A stretch of 64,000 nt of DNA. Source: Oscarella lobularis (lineage: Eukaryota > Porifera > Homoscleromorpha > Homosclerophorida > Oscarellidae). Each line of letters opens with the position of its first letter. The stretch's first letter is position 1. The stretch lies in NCBI RefSeq assembly GCF_947507565.1, contig NC_089189.1:2416122-2480121 (forward strand), written 5' to 3'. Made by a program: the position numbers and the translations under genes. The notes under the pieces were generated by a model. That model was given only the letters and a program-made list of their open reading frames with translations, was not told the DNA's origin and ran no database searches. This document shows positions 53,301 through 63,207 of this stretch, piece after piece.

Positions 53301-53926
53301 ATTCTTCCTTGAAATTCTAAGTTAATTCAGAATAAATTCTGCATTAATGCAGAATAAATTCCCGATTTATTCTGCATTAATTAAGAATTAATTCTGCATT
53401 TATTCAGAATTAATTCTGCAATAATTGAAAATAAATTCTGCATTATTTCAGAATAAATTCTGCATTAATCTAGAATAATTTCTGCATTAATTCAGAATAA
53501 ATTCTGCATTAATTCAGAATAAGTTCTGCATTAATTCAGAATAAATTCTGCATTAATTCAGAATAAATTCCGCATTTATTCAGAATAAATTCCGCATTTA
53601 TTCTGCATTAATTTAGAATTTATTTTGCATTTTATCAGAATAAAATCTGAATTAATTCAGAATTAATTCTGAATTAATGCAGAATTTATTCTCAATTAAT
53701 GCAGAATTTATTCTGAATTAATGCAGAATTTATTCTCAATTAATGCAGATTTTATTCTGAATTAATGCTGAATTTTATTCTGAATTAATGCAGAATAAAT
53801 TCTTCATTAATTCTTCATTAATTCTACATTAATTCAGTATAAATTCTGAATTAATTCAGAATTAATTCTGAATTAATTCAGAATAAATCCTGCATTAAGT
53901 CAGAATAAATTCTGTGTTTATTCAGA
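53301..53926. repeat. 22-bp satellite, block 2
   Basis: Degenerate ATTCAGAATAAATTCTGC units. The last 400 bases have a recognisable order (ATGCAGAATTTATTCTCAAT alternating with ATTCTGAATTAATGC) that precedes all three copies of the exon module, so it was copied with it. Confidence 0.93.
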
Positions 53927-54282
53927 GAATGTGAGATTCTTTCGCGATGTTTTAGCGCGCGTTACACTCGAAAAGCCCTGCTCGTCGTTCGTCTCAAGTG
54001 CATCGCTTAGCGAGCGAGTTTGAGGTTCTTGATCGACTTCTTGTCGTGTTCCGTCACTTTCTGAACGGTTATTGCTAAGTTTTTCGTCGTCATGGCGTTT
54101 CGGGGTGTACGAGCGATCTTTTAGAACGATCGCCGACGTATCGTCGACTCACGACGGAGCGCCTGTCGTTTTCTTCACCTTACATACGATCATGGATGCT
54201 TCATGGCAGCATAGCTCTCGTAAAGAATATAGAATGTTGAAAAGAAAGCTGAAGCACCTTGTCTACGTAAGTTCACGATCTT
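53927..54282 (+). pseudogene. INO80E-like first-exon module, copy 1
   Basis: A 356-bp unique, CpG-rich island in AT-rich satellite DNA. A TTG-led frame exists from 54072, but the plausible start is the ATG at 54192. From there 25 codons end at 54266 in KEYRMLKRKLKHLVY, directly followed by GTAAGT (54267-54272), a perfect 5' splice donor in phase 0. As I recall human INO80E, its N-terminal coiled-coil begins KKYRNLKRKLKFLIY; 11 of 15 positions agree. INO80E is an animal-specific accessory subunit of the INO80 chromatin remodeller. I therefore read this as the promoter, leader and first coding exon of an INO80E-like gene. Satellite resumes about ten bases after the donor, and no second exon is seen in the window, so this copy is probably a truncated fragment; a very long intron cannot be excluded. 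The 265 bases before the ATG show no TATA box, as expected for a CpG-type promoter. Confidence 0.5.
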
Positions 54283-55216
54283 TTATTCTGCATTAATTCA
54301 GAATTAATTCTGTATTTATTCAGAATTAATTCTGCATTAATTCAGAATAAATTCTGCATTAATTCAGAATAAATTCCGCATTTTTTCTGCATTAATTCAG
54401 AATTAATTCTGCATTTATTCAGAATAAATTCTGAATTAATTCTGCATTAATTCAGAATTAATTCTGCATTTATTCCGAATTAATTTTGCATTAATTCAGA
54501 ATAAATTCTGCATTAATTCAGAATAAATTCTGCTTTAATTCAGAATAACTTCTGCATTTATTCAGAATAAATACTGCATTAATTCAGAATAAATTCTGCA
54601 TTAATTCAGAATAAATTCTGCATTAATTCAGAATAACTTCTGCATTTATTCAGAATAAATTCTGCATTAATTCAGAATAAATTCTGCATTAATTCAGAAT
54701 TAATTCTGAATTAATTCAGAATAAATGCTACATTTATTCAGATTAAATTCTGCATTAATTCAGAATAAGTTCTGCATTAATTCAGAATAAATTCTGCATT
54801 AATTCAGAATAAGTTCTGCATTAATTCAGAATAAATTCTGCATTAATTCAGAATAAATTCCGCATTTATTCAGAATAAATTCCGCATTTATTCTGCATTA
54901 ATTTAGAATTTATTTTGCATTTTATCAGAATAAAATCTGAATTAATTCAGAATTAATTCTGAATTAATGCAGAATTTATTCTCAATTAATGCAGAATTTA
55001 TTCTGAATTAATGCAGAATTTATTCTCAATTAATGCAGATTTTATTCTGAATTAATGCTGAATTTTATTCTGAATTAATGCAGAATAAATTCTTCATTAA
55101 TTCTTCATTAATTCTACATTAATTCAGTATAAATTCTGAATTAATTCAGAATTAATTCTGAATTAATTCAGAATAAATCCTGCATTAAGTCAGAATAAAT
55201 TCTGTGTTTATTCAGA
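54283..55216. repeat. 22-bp satellite, block 3
   Basis: ATTCAGAATAAATTCTGC units between exon copies 1 and 2. The right half (from about 54801) repeats 53511-53926 at an offset of exactly 1,290 bp, marking a tandem duplication of satellite plus exon. Confidence 0.93.
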
Positions 55217-55572
55217 GAATGTGAGATTCTTTCGCGATGTTTTAGCGCGCGTTACACTCGAAAAGCCCTGCTCGTCGTTCGTCTCAAGTGCATCGCTTAG
55301 CGAGCGAGTTTGAGGTTCTTGATCGACTTCTTGTCGTGTTCCGTCACTTTCTGAACGGTTATTGCTAAGTTTTTCGTCGTCATGGCGTTTCGGGGTGTAC
55401 GAGCGATCTTTTAGAACGATCGCCGACGTATCGTCGACTCACGACGGAGCGCCTGTCGTTTTCTTCACCTTACATACGATCATGGATGCTTCATGGCAGC
55501 ATAGCTCTCGTAAAGAATATAGAATGTTGAAAAGAAAGCTGAAGCACCTTGTCTACGTAAGTTCACGATCTT
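55217..55572 (+). pseudogene. INO80E-like first-exon module, copy 2
   Basis: Appears identical to copy 1 at an offset of 1,290 bp, including the ATG at 55482, the 25-codon exon and the GTAAGT donor at 55557. Identity across the non-coding leader as well as the exon points to a very recent duplication, so it says nothing about selection on the peptide. A transcript from copy 1 could in principle splice past this copy, but no acceptor with matching coding sequence follows in the window. Confidence 0.5.
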
Positions 55573-57672
55573 TTATTCTGCATTAATTCAGAATTAATTC
55601 TGTATTTATTCAGAATTAATTCTGCATTAATTCAGAATAAATTCTGCATTAATTCAGAATAAATTCCGCATTTTTTCTGCATTAATTCAGAATTAATTCT
55701 GCATTTATTCAGAATAAATTCTGAATTAATTCTGCATGAATTCAGAATTAATTCTGCATTTATTCCGAATTAATTTTGCATTAATTCAGAATAAATTCTG
55801 CATTAATTCAGTATAAATTCTGCTTTAATTCAGAATAACTTCTGCACTTATTCAGAATAAATACTGCATTAATTCAGAATAAATTCTGCATTAATTCAGA
55901 ATAAATTCTGCATTAATTCAGAATAAATTCTGAATTAATTCTGCATTAATTCAGAATTAATTCTGCATTTATTCCGAATTAATTTTGCATTAATTCAGAA
56001 TAAATTCTGCATTAATTCAGAATAAATTCTGCTTTAATTCAGAATAACTTCTGCATTTATTCAGAGTAAATACTGCATTAATTCGGAATAAATTCTGCAT
56101 TAATTCAGAATAAATTCTGCATTAATTCAGAATAAATTCTGAATTAATTCTGCATTAATTCAGAATAAATTCTGCATTAATTCAGAATAACTTCTGCATT
56201 TATTCAGAATAAATTCTGCATTAATTCAGAATAAATTCTGAATTAATTCTGCATTAATTCAGAATTAATTCTGCATTTATTCAGAATTAATTTTGTTTTA
56301 ATTCAGAATAAATTCTGCATTAATTAAGAATAAATTCTGCATTAATTCAGAATAAATTCTGAATTAATTCTGCATTAATTCAGAATAAATTCTGCTTTAA
56401 TTCAGAATAAATTCTGCATTTATTCAGAATAAATTCTGCATTAATTCAGAATCAGTTCTGCATTAATTCAGAATAAATTCTGCATTAATTCAGAATAAAT
56501 TCTGCGTTTATTCAGAATAAATAGTTCCGAATAAATTCTGCATTAATTCAGAATTAATTCTGTATTTATTCAGAATTAATTCTGTTTTAATTCAGAATAA
56601 ATTGTGCATTAATTCAGAATAAATTCCGCATTTTTTCTGCATTAATTCAGAATTAATTCTGCATTTATTCAGAATAAATTCTGAATTAATTTAGCATGAA
56701 TTCAGAATTAATTCTGCATTTATTCAGAATTAATTTTGCATTAATTCAGAATAAATTCTGCATTAATTCAGAATAAATTCTGCTTTAATTCAGAATAATT
56801 TCTGCATTTATTCAGAATAAATACTGCATTAATTCAGAATAAATTCTGCATTAATTCAGAATAAATTCTGAATTCATTCAAAATAAATTCTGCATTAATT
56901 CAGAATAAATTTCGCATTTATTCTGCATTAATTCAGAATTAATTCTGCATTTATTCAGAATAAATTCTGCATTAATTCAGAATAAATTCTGCATTAATTC
57001 AGAATAAATTCTGCATTTATTCAGAATAAATTCGGCATTAGTTCCGAATAAATTCTGCATTAATTCAGAATAAATTCTGCTTTTATTCAGAATAAGTTCT
57101 GCATTAATTCAGAATAAATTCTGCATTAATTCAGAATAAATTCTGAATTAATTCTGCATTAATTCAGAATTGATTTTGCATTTATTCAGAATAAATTCTG
57201 CATTAATTCAGAATAAATTCTGCATTAGTTCAGAATAAATTCTGCATTAATTGAGAATAAATTCTGAATTAATTCTGCATTAATTCAGAATAAATTCTGC
57301 ATTAATTCAGAATACCTTCTGCATTTATTCAGAATAAATTCTGCATTAATTCAGAATAAATTCTGCAATAATTCAGAATAAATTCTAAATTAATTCAGAA
57401 TAAATTCTGCATTAATTCAGAATAAATTCTGAATAATTCTGAATTAATTCTGCATTAATGCAGAAATTATTCTAGATTAATGCAGAATAAATTCTGCATT
57501 AATTCAGAAAAAATTCTCCATTAATTCAGAATAAATTCTGCATTAATTCAGAATAAATTTTACATTTATTCGGAATACATTCTTCATTAATTCAGAATAA
57601 ATTCGGCATTTCTTCTGCATTAATTCAAAATTAATTCTGCATTTATACACAATTAATTCTGCATTTATTCAG
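55573..57672. repeat. 22-bp satellite, block 4
   Basis: About 2.1 kb of ATTCAGAATAAATTCTGC units with variants (CATTAGTTCCGAATAAATTC near 56525 and 57031; GCAGAAATTATTCTAGATTA near 57470). The right end matches the ends of blocks 1 and 6 just before their GGACAATTTGTCC arrays. No gene is seen. Confidence 0.95.
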
Positions 57673-58390
57673 AATTTGTCTTGGGTACAATTTGTCCCCA
57701 GGACAAATTGTCCTGGGACAATTTGTCTTCGGACAATTTGTCCTGGGACAATTTGTCCTTGGGACAATTTGTCCTGGGGACAATTTGTCCTGGGGACAAT
57801 TTGTCCTAGAACAATTTGTCCTGGGACAATTTGTCCTGGGACAATTTTTCCTGGGACAATTTGTCCTGGGACAATTTGTCCTGGGGACAATTTGTCTTGG
57901 GGACAATTTGTCGTGGGGACAAATTGTCCTGGGGACAAATTGTCCTTCACAATTTGTCCTGGGAAAATTTGTCCTGGGACAATTTGTCCTGGGGACAATT
58001 TGTCTTGGGGACAATTTGTCTTGGGGACAATTTGTCCTGGGGACAATTTGTCCTGGAACAATTTGTCCTGGGACAATTTGTCCTGGGGACAATTTGTCCT
58101 GGGGACAATTTGTCCTGGGGACAATTTGTCCTGGGACAATTTGTCCTGGGACAATTTGTCCTGGGACAATTTGTCCTGGGGACAAATTGTCCTGGGGACA
58201 ATTTGTCGTGGGGACAATTTGTCCTGGGGACAAATTGTCCTTCACAATTTGTCCTAGGACAATTTGTCCTGGGACAATTTGTCCTGGGAGAATTTGTCCT
58301 GGGACAATTTGTCCTTGGACAATTTGTCCCCAGGACAATTTTTCCCGGGGACAATTTGTTCCCAGGACAATTTGTCCTGGGGCAATTTTT
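57673..58390. repeat. GGACAATTTGTCC satellite, array 3
   Basis: About 45 units. Left edge matches array 2 at an offset of 4,851 bp, and right edge (TTCCTTCTACAATTGTTCC) also matches array 2, so the array was copied with both flanks. Some units are inverted in central-base sense (GGACAAATTGTCC), and a GTCCTTCACAATTTGTCC variant appears twice. Confidence 0.95.
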
Positions 58391-59047
58391 CCTTCTACAA
58401 TTGTTCCTTGAAATTCTCAGTTAATTCAGAATAAATTCTGCATTAATGCAGAATAAATTCCCGATTTATTCTGCATTAATTAAGAATTAATTCTGCATTT
58501 ATTCAGAATTAATTCTGCAATAATTGAAAATAAATTCTGCATTATTTCGGAATAAATTCTGCATTAATCTAGAATAATTTCAGAATAAATTCTGAATTAA
58601 TTGAGAATAAATTTCGCATTTATTCTGCAATAATTGAGAATAAATTCTGCATTAATTCAGAATAAATTTTGCATTTATTCAGAATAAATTCCGCATTTAT
58701 TCTGCATTAATTTACAATTTATTTTGCATTTCATCAGAATTAATTCTGCAATAATTCAGAATAAAATCTGAATTAATTCAGAATTAATTCTGAATTAATG
58801 CAGAATTTATTCTCAATTAATGCAGAATTTATTCTGAATTAATGCAGAATTTATTCTCAATTAATGCAGATTTTATTCTGAATTAATGCTGAATTTTATT
58901 CTGAATTAATGCAGAATAAATTCTTCATTAATTCTTCATTAATTCTACATTAATTCAGTATAAATTCTGAATTAATTCAGAATAAATTCTGAATTAATTC
59001 AGAATAAATCCTGCATTAAGTCAGAATAAATTCTGTGTTTATTCAGA
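58391..59047. repeat. 22-bp satellite, block 5
   Basis: Copy of block 2: same opening (CCGATTTATTCTGC) and same closing order before the exon module, with a few units rearranged in the middle. Confidence 0.93.
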
Positions 59048-59403
59048 GAATGTGAGATTTTTTCGCGATGTTTTAGCGCGCGTTGCACTCGAAAAGCCCT
59101 GCTCGTCGTTCGTCTCAAGTGCATCGCTTAGCGAGCGAGTTTGAGGTTCTTGATCGACTTCTTGTCGTGTTCCGTCACTTTCTGAACGGTTATTGCTAAG
59201 TTTTTCGTCGTCATGGCGTTTCGGGGTGTACGAGCGATCTTTTAGAACGATCGCCGACGTATCGTCGACTCACGACGGAGCGCCTGTCGTTTTCTTCACC
59301 TTACATACGATCATGGATGCTTCATGGCAGCATAGCTCTCGTAAAGAATATAGAATGTTGAAAAGAAAGCTGAAGCACCTTGTCTACGTAAGTTCACGAT
59401 CTT
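59048..59403 (+). pseudogene. INO80E-like first-exon module, copy 3
   Basis: Third copy, 5,121 bp from copy 1, with two substitutions that I can see, both in the leader (GAGATTTTTTCG for GAGATTCTTTCG; GTTGCACTCG for GTTACACTCG). The 25-codon exon (ATG at 59313) and the GTAAGT donor at 59388 are unchanged. Again the satellite resumes straight after the donor. Confidence 0.5.
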
Positions 59404-60643
59404 TTATTCTGCATTAATTCAGAATTAATTCTGTATTTATTCAGAATTAATTCTGCATTAATTCAGAATAAATTCTGCATTAATTCAGAATAAATTCCGC
59501 ATTTTTTCTGCATTAATTCAGAATTAATTCTGCATTTATTCAGAATAAATTCTGAATTAATTCTGCATGAATTCAGAATTAATTCTGCATTTATTCCGAA
59601 TTAATTTTGCATTAATTCAGAATAAATTCTGCATTAATTCAGAATAAATTCTGCTTTAATTCAGAATAACTTCTGCATTTATTCAGAATAAATACTGCAT
59701 TAATTCAGAATAAATTCTGCATTAATTCAGAATAAATTCTGAATTCATTCAAAATAAATTCTGCATTAATTCAGAATAAATTTCGCATTTATTCTGCATT
59801 AATTCAGAATTAATTCTGCATTTATTCAGAATAAATTCTGCATTAATTCAGAATAAATTCTGCATTAATTCAGAATTAATTCTGAATTAATTCAGAATAA
59901 ATGCTACATTTATTCAGAATAAATTCTGCATTAATTCAGAATAAATTCTGCATTAATTCAGAATAAATTCTGCATTAATTCAGAATAAATTCTGCATTTA
60001 GTCAGAATAAATTCGGGATTAGTTCCGAATAAATTCTGCATTAATTCAGAATAAATTCTGCTTTTATTCAGAATAAGTTCTGCATTATTTCAGAATAAAT
60101 TCTGCATTAATTCAGAATAAATTCTGAATTAATTCTGCATTAATTCAGAATTGATTCTGCATTTATTCAGAATAAATTCTGCATTAATTCAGAATAAATT
60201 CTGCATTAGTTCAGAATAAATTCTGCATTAATTCAGAATAAATTCTGAATTAATTCTGCATTAATTCAGAATAAATTCTGCATTAATTCAGAATACCTTC
60301 TGCATTTATTCAGAATAAATTCTGCATTAATTCAGAATAAATTCTGCAATAATTCAGAATAAATTCTAGATTAATTCAGAATAAATTCTGCATTAATTCT
60401 GAATAATTCTGAATTAATTCTGCATTTATGCAGAAATTATTCTAGATTAATGCAGAATAAATTCTGCATTAATTCAGAAAAAATTCTCCATTAATTCAGA
60501 ATAAATTCTGCATTAATTCAGAATAAATTTTACATTTATTCGGAATAAATTCTTCATTAATTCAGAATATATTCGGCATTTCTTCTGCATTAATTCAAAA
60601 TTAATTCTGCATTTATTCAGAATTAATTCTGCATTTATTCAGA
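59404..60643. repeat. 22-bp satellite, block 6
   Basis: Copy of parts of block 4: the markers CGGAATAAATTCTTC, GCAGAAATTATTCTAG and AATACCTTCTGC occur in the same order, offset about 2,970 bp. No gene is seen. Confidence 0.95.
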
Positions 60644-61652
60644 ATTTTTCTTGGGTACAATTTGTCCCCAGGACAAATTGTCCTGGGACAATTTGTCTTC
60701 GGACAATTTGTCCTGGGACAATTTGTCCTTTGGACAATTTGTCCTGGGGACAATTTGTCCTGGGGACAATTTGTCCTAGAACAATTTGTCCTGGGACAAT
60801 TTGTCCTGGGACAATTTGTCCTGGGACAATTGGACAATTTGTCCTGGGGACAATTTGTCCTGGGACAGTTTGTGCTGTGGACAATTTGTCCTGGGGACAA
60901 ATTGTCCTTCACAATTTGTCCTGGGACAATTTGTCCTGGGACAATTTGTCCTGGGGACAATTTGTCCTGGGGACAATTTGTCGTGGGGACAATTTGTCCT
61001 GGGGACAAATTGTCCTTCACAATTTGTCCTGGGACAATTTGTCCTGGGACAATTTGTCCTGGGGACAATTTGTCCTGGGGACAATTTGTCGTGGGGACAA
61101 TTTGTCCTGGGGACAAATTGTCCTTCACAATTTGTCCTGGGACAATTTGTCCTGGGACAATTTGTCCTGGGGACAATTTGTCCTGGGGACAATTTGTCCT
61201 AGGACAATTTGTCCTGGGACAATTTGTCCTGGGACAATTTGTCCTGGGACAATTTGTCCTGGGACAATTTGTCCTGGGGACAATTTGTCCTGGGGACAAT
61301 TTGTCCTAGGACAATTTGTCCTGGGACAATTTGTCCTGGGACAATTTGTCCTGGGACAATTTGTCCTGGGACAATTTGTCCTGGGGACAATTTGTCCTGG
61401 GGACAATTTGTCCTAGGACAATTTGTCCTGGGACAATTTGTCCTGGGGACAATTTGTCCTGGGACAATTTGTCCTGGGGACAATTTGTCCTGGGGACAAT
61501 TTGTCCTAGGACAATTTGTCCTGGGACAATTTGTCCTGGGGACAATTTGTCCTGGGGACAATTTGTCTTGGGGACAATTTGTCCTAGGACAATTTGTCCT
61601 GGGACAATTTGTCCTGGGGACAATTTGTCCTGGGGACAATTTGTCCTAGGAC
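60644..61652. repeat. GGACAATTTGTCC satellite, array 4
   Basis: About 64 units, the longest and most uniform array. A roughly 115-bp higher-order unit containing GTCCTTCACAATTTGTCC repeats three times at 60900-61140, and another of about 107 bp with GTCCTAGGACAATTTG repeats four times from 61195. It ends in TTGTCCTAGGAC and abuts telomere repeat with no spacer. Confidence 0.95.
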
Positions 61653-61691
61653 TTAGGGTTAGGGTTAGGGTTAGGGTTAGGGTTAGGGTTA
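61653..61691 (+). repeat. Interstitial telomere repeat, (TTAGGG)6 + TTA
   Basis: Six perfect TTAGGG copies plus TTA, with no variants. The G-rich strand reads rightwards, so at a native chromosome end the terminus would lie to the right; instead unique DNA follows. It is therefore an internal (interstitial) tract. TTAGGG is the telomere repeat of vertebrates and many invertebrate phyla. Confidence 0.95.
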
Positions 61692-61982
61692 AAAGGTGTA
61701 CCCACTTGGGTGACCCTTAATAACTCCTTAAATATTGAACGTATGACGTCATGCATAGCATCATTTAAAAGGAAATTTAATAAGCTTTCGATTGATCCTA
61801 TATTTGCTGTGCAAATTATTTAGTATAAAGAAGTTATCAAGGTTTTTGTAAAGTCACTTTTTTTGGGTGATTTTTTTTGGGTGAGTGGCCGTTTTTAAAG
61901 AAATTGCTTGTAAACCCTTTTAGTTATAAGTGATTTAAAAATTTATATTGTAGTTGTTAGCCAAAAGTGGTTTCTCTAAAAG
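61692..61982. other. Unique intergenic segment right of the telomere repeat
   Basis: The first non-repetitive DNA in the window outside the exon modules. Contains a small inverted repeat ACCCA-CT-TGGGT (near 61701), one perfect TGACGTCA at 61744-61751, and a tandem pair of T-rich TTTTTTGGGTGA motifs near 61860-61885. The TGACGTCA lies 239 bp left of the 130-bp array and may be a remnant of it. No reading frame of note. Confidence 0.8.
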
Positions 61983-63118
61983 TGAAGTCACAAAGTGGTT
62001 GGTTGATGTTAGGTATTTAAAGTCTTTTTGAAAGTGACGAGTGCGCCGAGAATTGGTCACGGAACGGCAAGTGCGCTAAGAGAAACGAAATAAAGAGAAT
62101 TTTCAAAATCTGACGTCATAATGTGGTTGGTTGTGGTCCGGTATTTAAAGTCTTTTTGAAAGTGGGAAGTGCGCTAAGAAATTGTTACGGAAAAGGCAAA
62201 TGCGCTAAGGGGAAACGAAATAAAGGGAATTTTCAAAATCTGACGTCATTAAGTGGTTGGGTGTGGTCCGGTATTTAAAGTCTTTTTTAAAGTGGTGAGT
62301 GCGCTAAGAATTTGTCACGGGAAAGGCAAGTGCGCTAAGGGGAAACGAAATAAAGAGAATTTTCAAAATCTGACGTCATAAAGTGGTTGGTTGTGGTCCG
62401 GTATTTAAAGTCTTTTTTAAAGTGGTGAGTGCGCTAAGAAATTGTCACGGGAAAGGCAAGTGCGCTAAGGGAAAACGAAATAAAGAGAATTTTTGAAATC
62501 TGACGTCATAAAGTGGTTGAGTGTGGTGCGGTATTTAAAGTCTTTTTGAAAGTGGTGAGTGCGCTAAGAATTTGTCACGGGAAAGGCAAGTGCGCTAAGG
62601 GAAAACAAAATGAAAGGAATTTTCAAAATCTGACGTCATAAAGTGGTTGGGTGTGGTCCGGTATTTAAAGTCTTTTTTAAAGTGGTGAGTGCGCTAAGAA
62701 TTTGTCACGGGAAAGGCAAGTGCGCTAAGGGAAAACGAAATAAAGAGAATTTTTGAAATCTGACGTCATAAAGTGGTTGGTTGTGGTCCGGTATTTAAAG
62801 TCTTTTTGAAAGTGGTGAGTGCGCTAAGAATTTCTCAAGGGAAAGGCAAGTGCGCTAAAGAGAAACGAAATTAAAGGAAATTTTAAAATCTGACGTCATA
62901 AAGTGGTTGGTTGTGGTTCGGTATTTAAAGTCTTTTTGAAAGTGGTGAGTGCGCTAAAAATTTCTTACGGGAAAGGCAAGTGCGCTAAAGGAAAACGAAA
63001 TTTAGAGAATTTTTAAAATGTGACGTCATAATGTGGTTGTTTGGGGTCCGGTATTTAAAGTCTTTTTGAAAATGGTTTCTGCGCTAAGAATTTCGCAACG
63101 GAAGTCAAATGCGCTAAT
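61983..63118 (+). repeat. 130-bp tandem promoter-like repeat, nine copies
   Basis: Units begin at TGACGTCA and repeat every 130 bp: 62111, 62241, 62371, 62501, 62631, 62761, 62891 and 63021, with a degenerate first unit (TGAAGTCA) at 61983 and a shortened last one. TGACGTCA is the palindromic CRE bound by CREB/ATF proteins. In each unit TATTTAAAG, a TATA-like box, starts 31 bp later (62014, 62142, 62272 and so on to 63052). Two TGCGCTAA motifs about 33 bp apart follow. The CRE, TATA box and spacing are the best-conserved parts, while the tails vary. The array lies just upstream of the reading frame at 63208, on the same strand, and resembles in layout the monomer promoters of some LINE elements. 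Function is inferred. Confidence 0.85.
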
Positions 63119-63129
63119 AGACGTCTGTC

Positions 63130-63167
63130 AATATATTTTAGGCAAGCGCTTATTGCTTTTCATTCGT
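63130..63167 (+). promoter_or_regulatory. Core promoter: TATA box and initiator
   Basis: TATATTTTA at 63132-63140 lies 30 bases before the A of TTCATTCG (A at 63162), an initiator-like start site. That is the textbook TATA-to-start spacing. The predicted leader of about 46 bases (63162-63207) has no ATG, so the first start codon met is 63208. The TATA-like box of the last 130-bp unit (63052) is an alternative that would give a longer leader. Confidence 0.55.
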
Positions 63168-63207
63168 CGTGTTCCAGTGCTCCAGTCAACTTGCTCTCTC
63201 TGATAGA

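Noticed and set aside
52814..53325. Frames of 60-170 codons (LSWDNLSWGQ-type and QDKLSQDK-type repeats) in GGACAATTTGTCC arrays
   Set aside because: They are translations of a 15-bp satellite on both strands, overlapping each other. The same applies at 57643-58424 and 60613-61720.
54072..54296. 74-codon frame in the exon module as a complete gene
   Set aside because: It begins at TTG, not ATG, and its last eight codons lie past a perfect GTAAGT donor in satellite sequence. The supported coding part is 54192-54266; the same holds for 55362-55586 and 59193-59417.
1..61652. tRNA, rRNA, snRNA or histone genes serving as the origin of a satellite
   Set aside because: I found no cloverleaf, A/B box pair, rRNA core or Sm-type motif in any monomer by eye; a covariance-model scan would settle it.
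61653..61691. A native chromosome end
   Set aside because: Only six repeats, and more than 2 kb of unique DNA follows on the side where the terminus should be.
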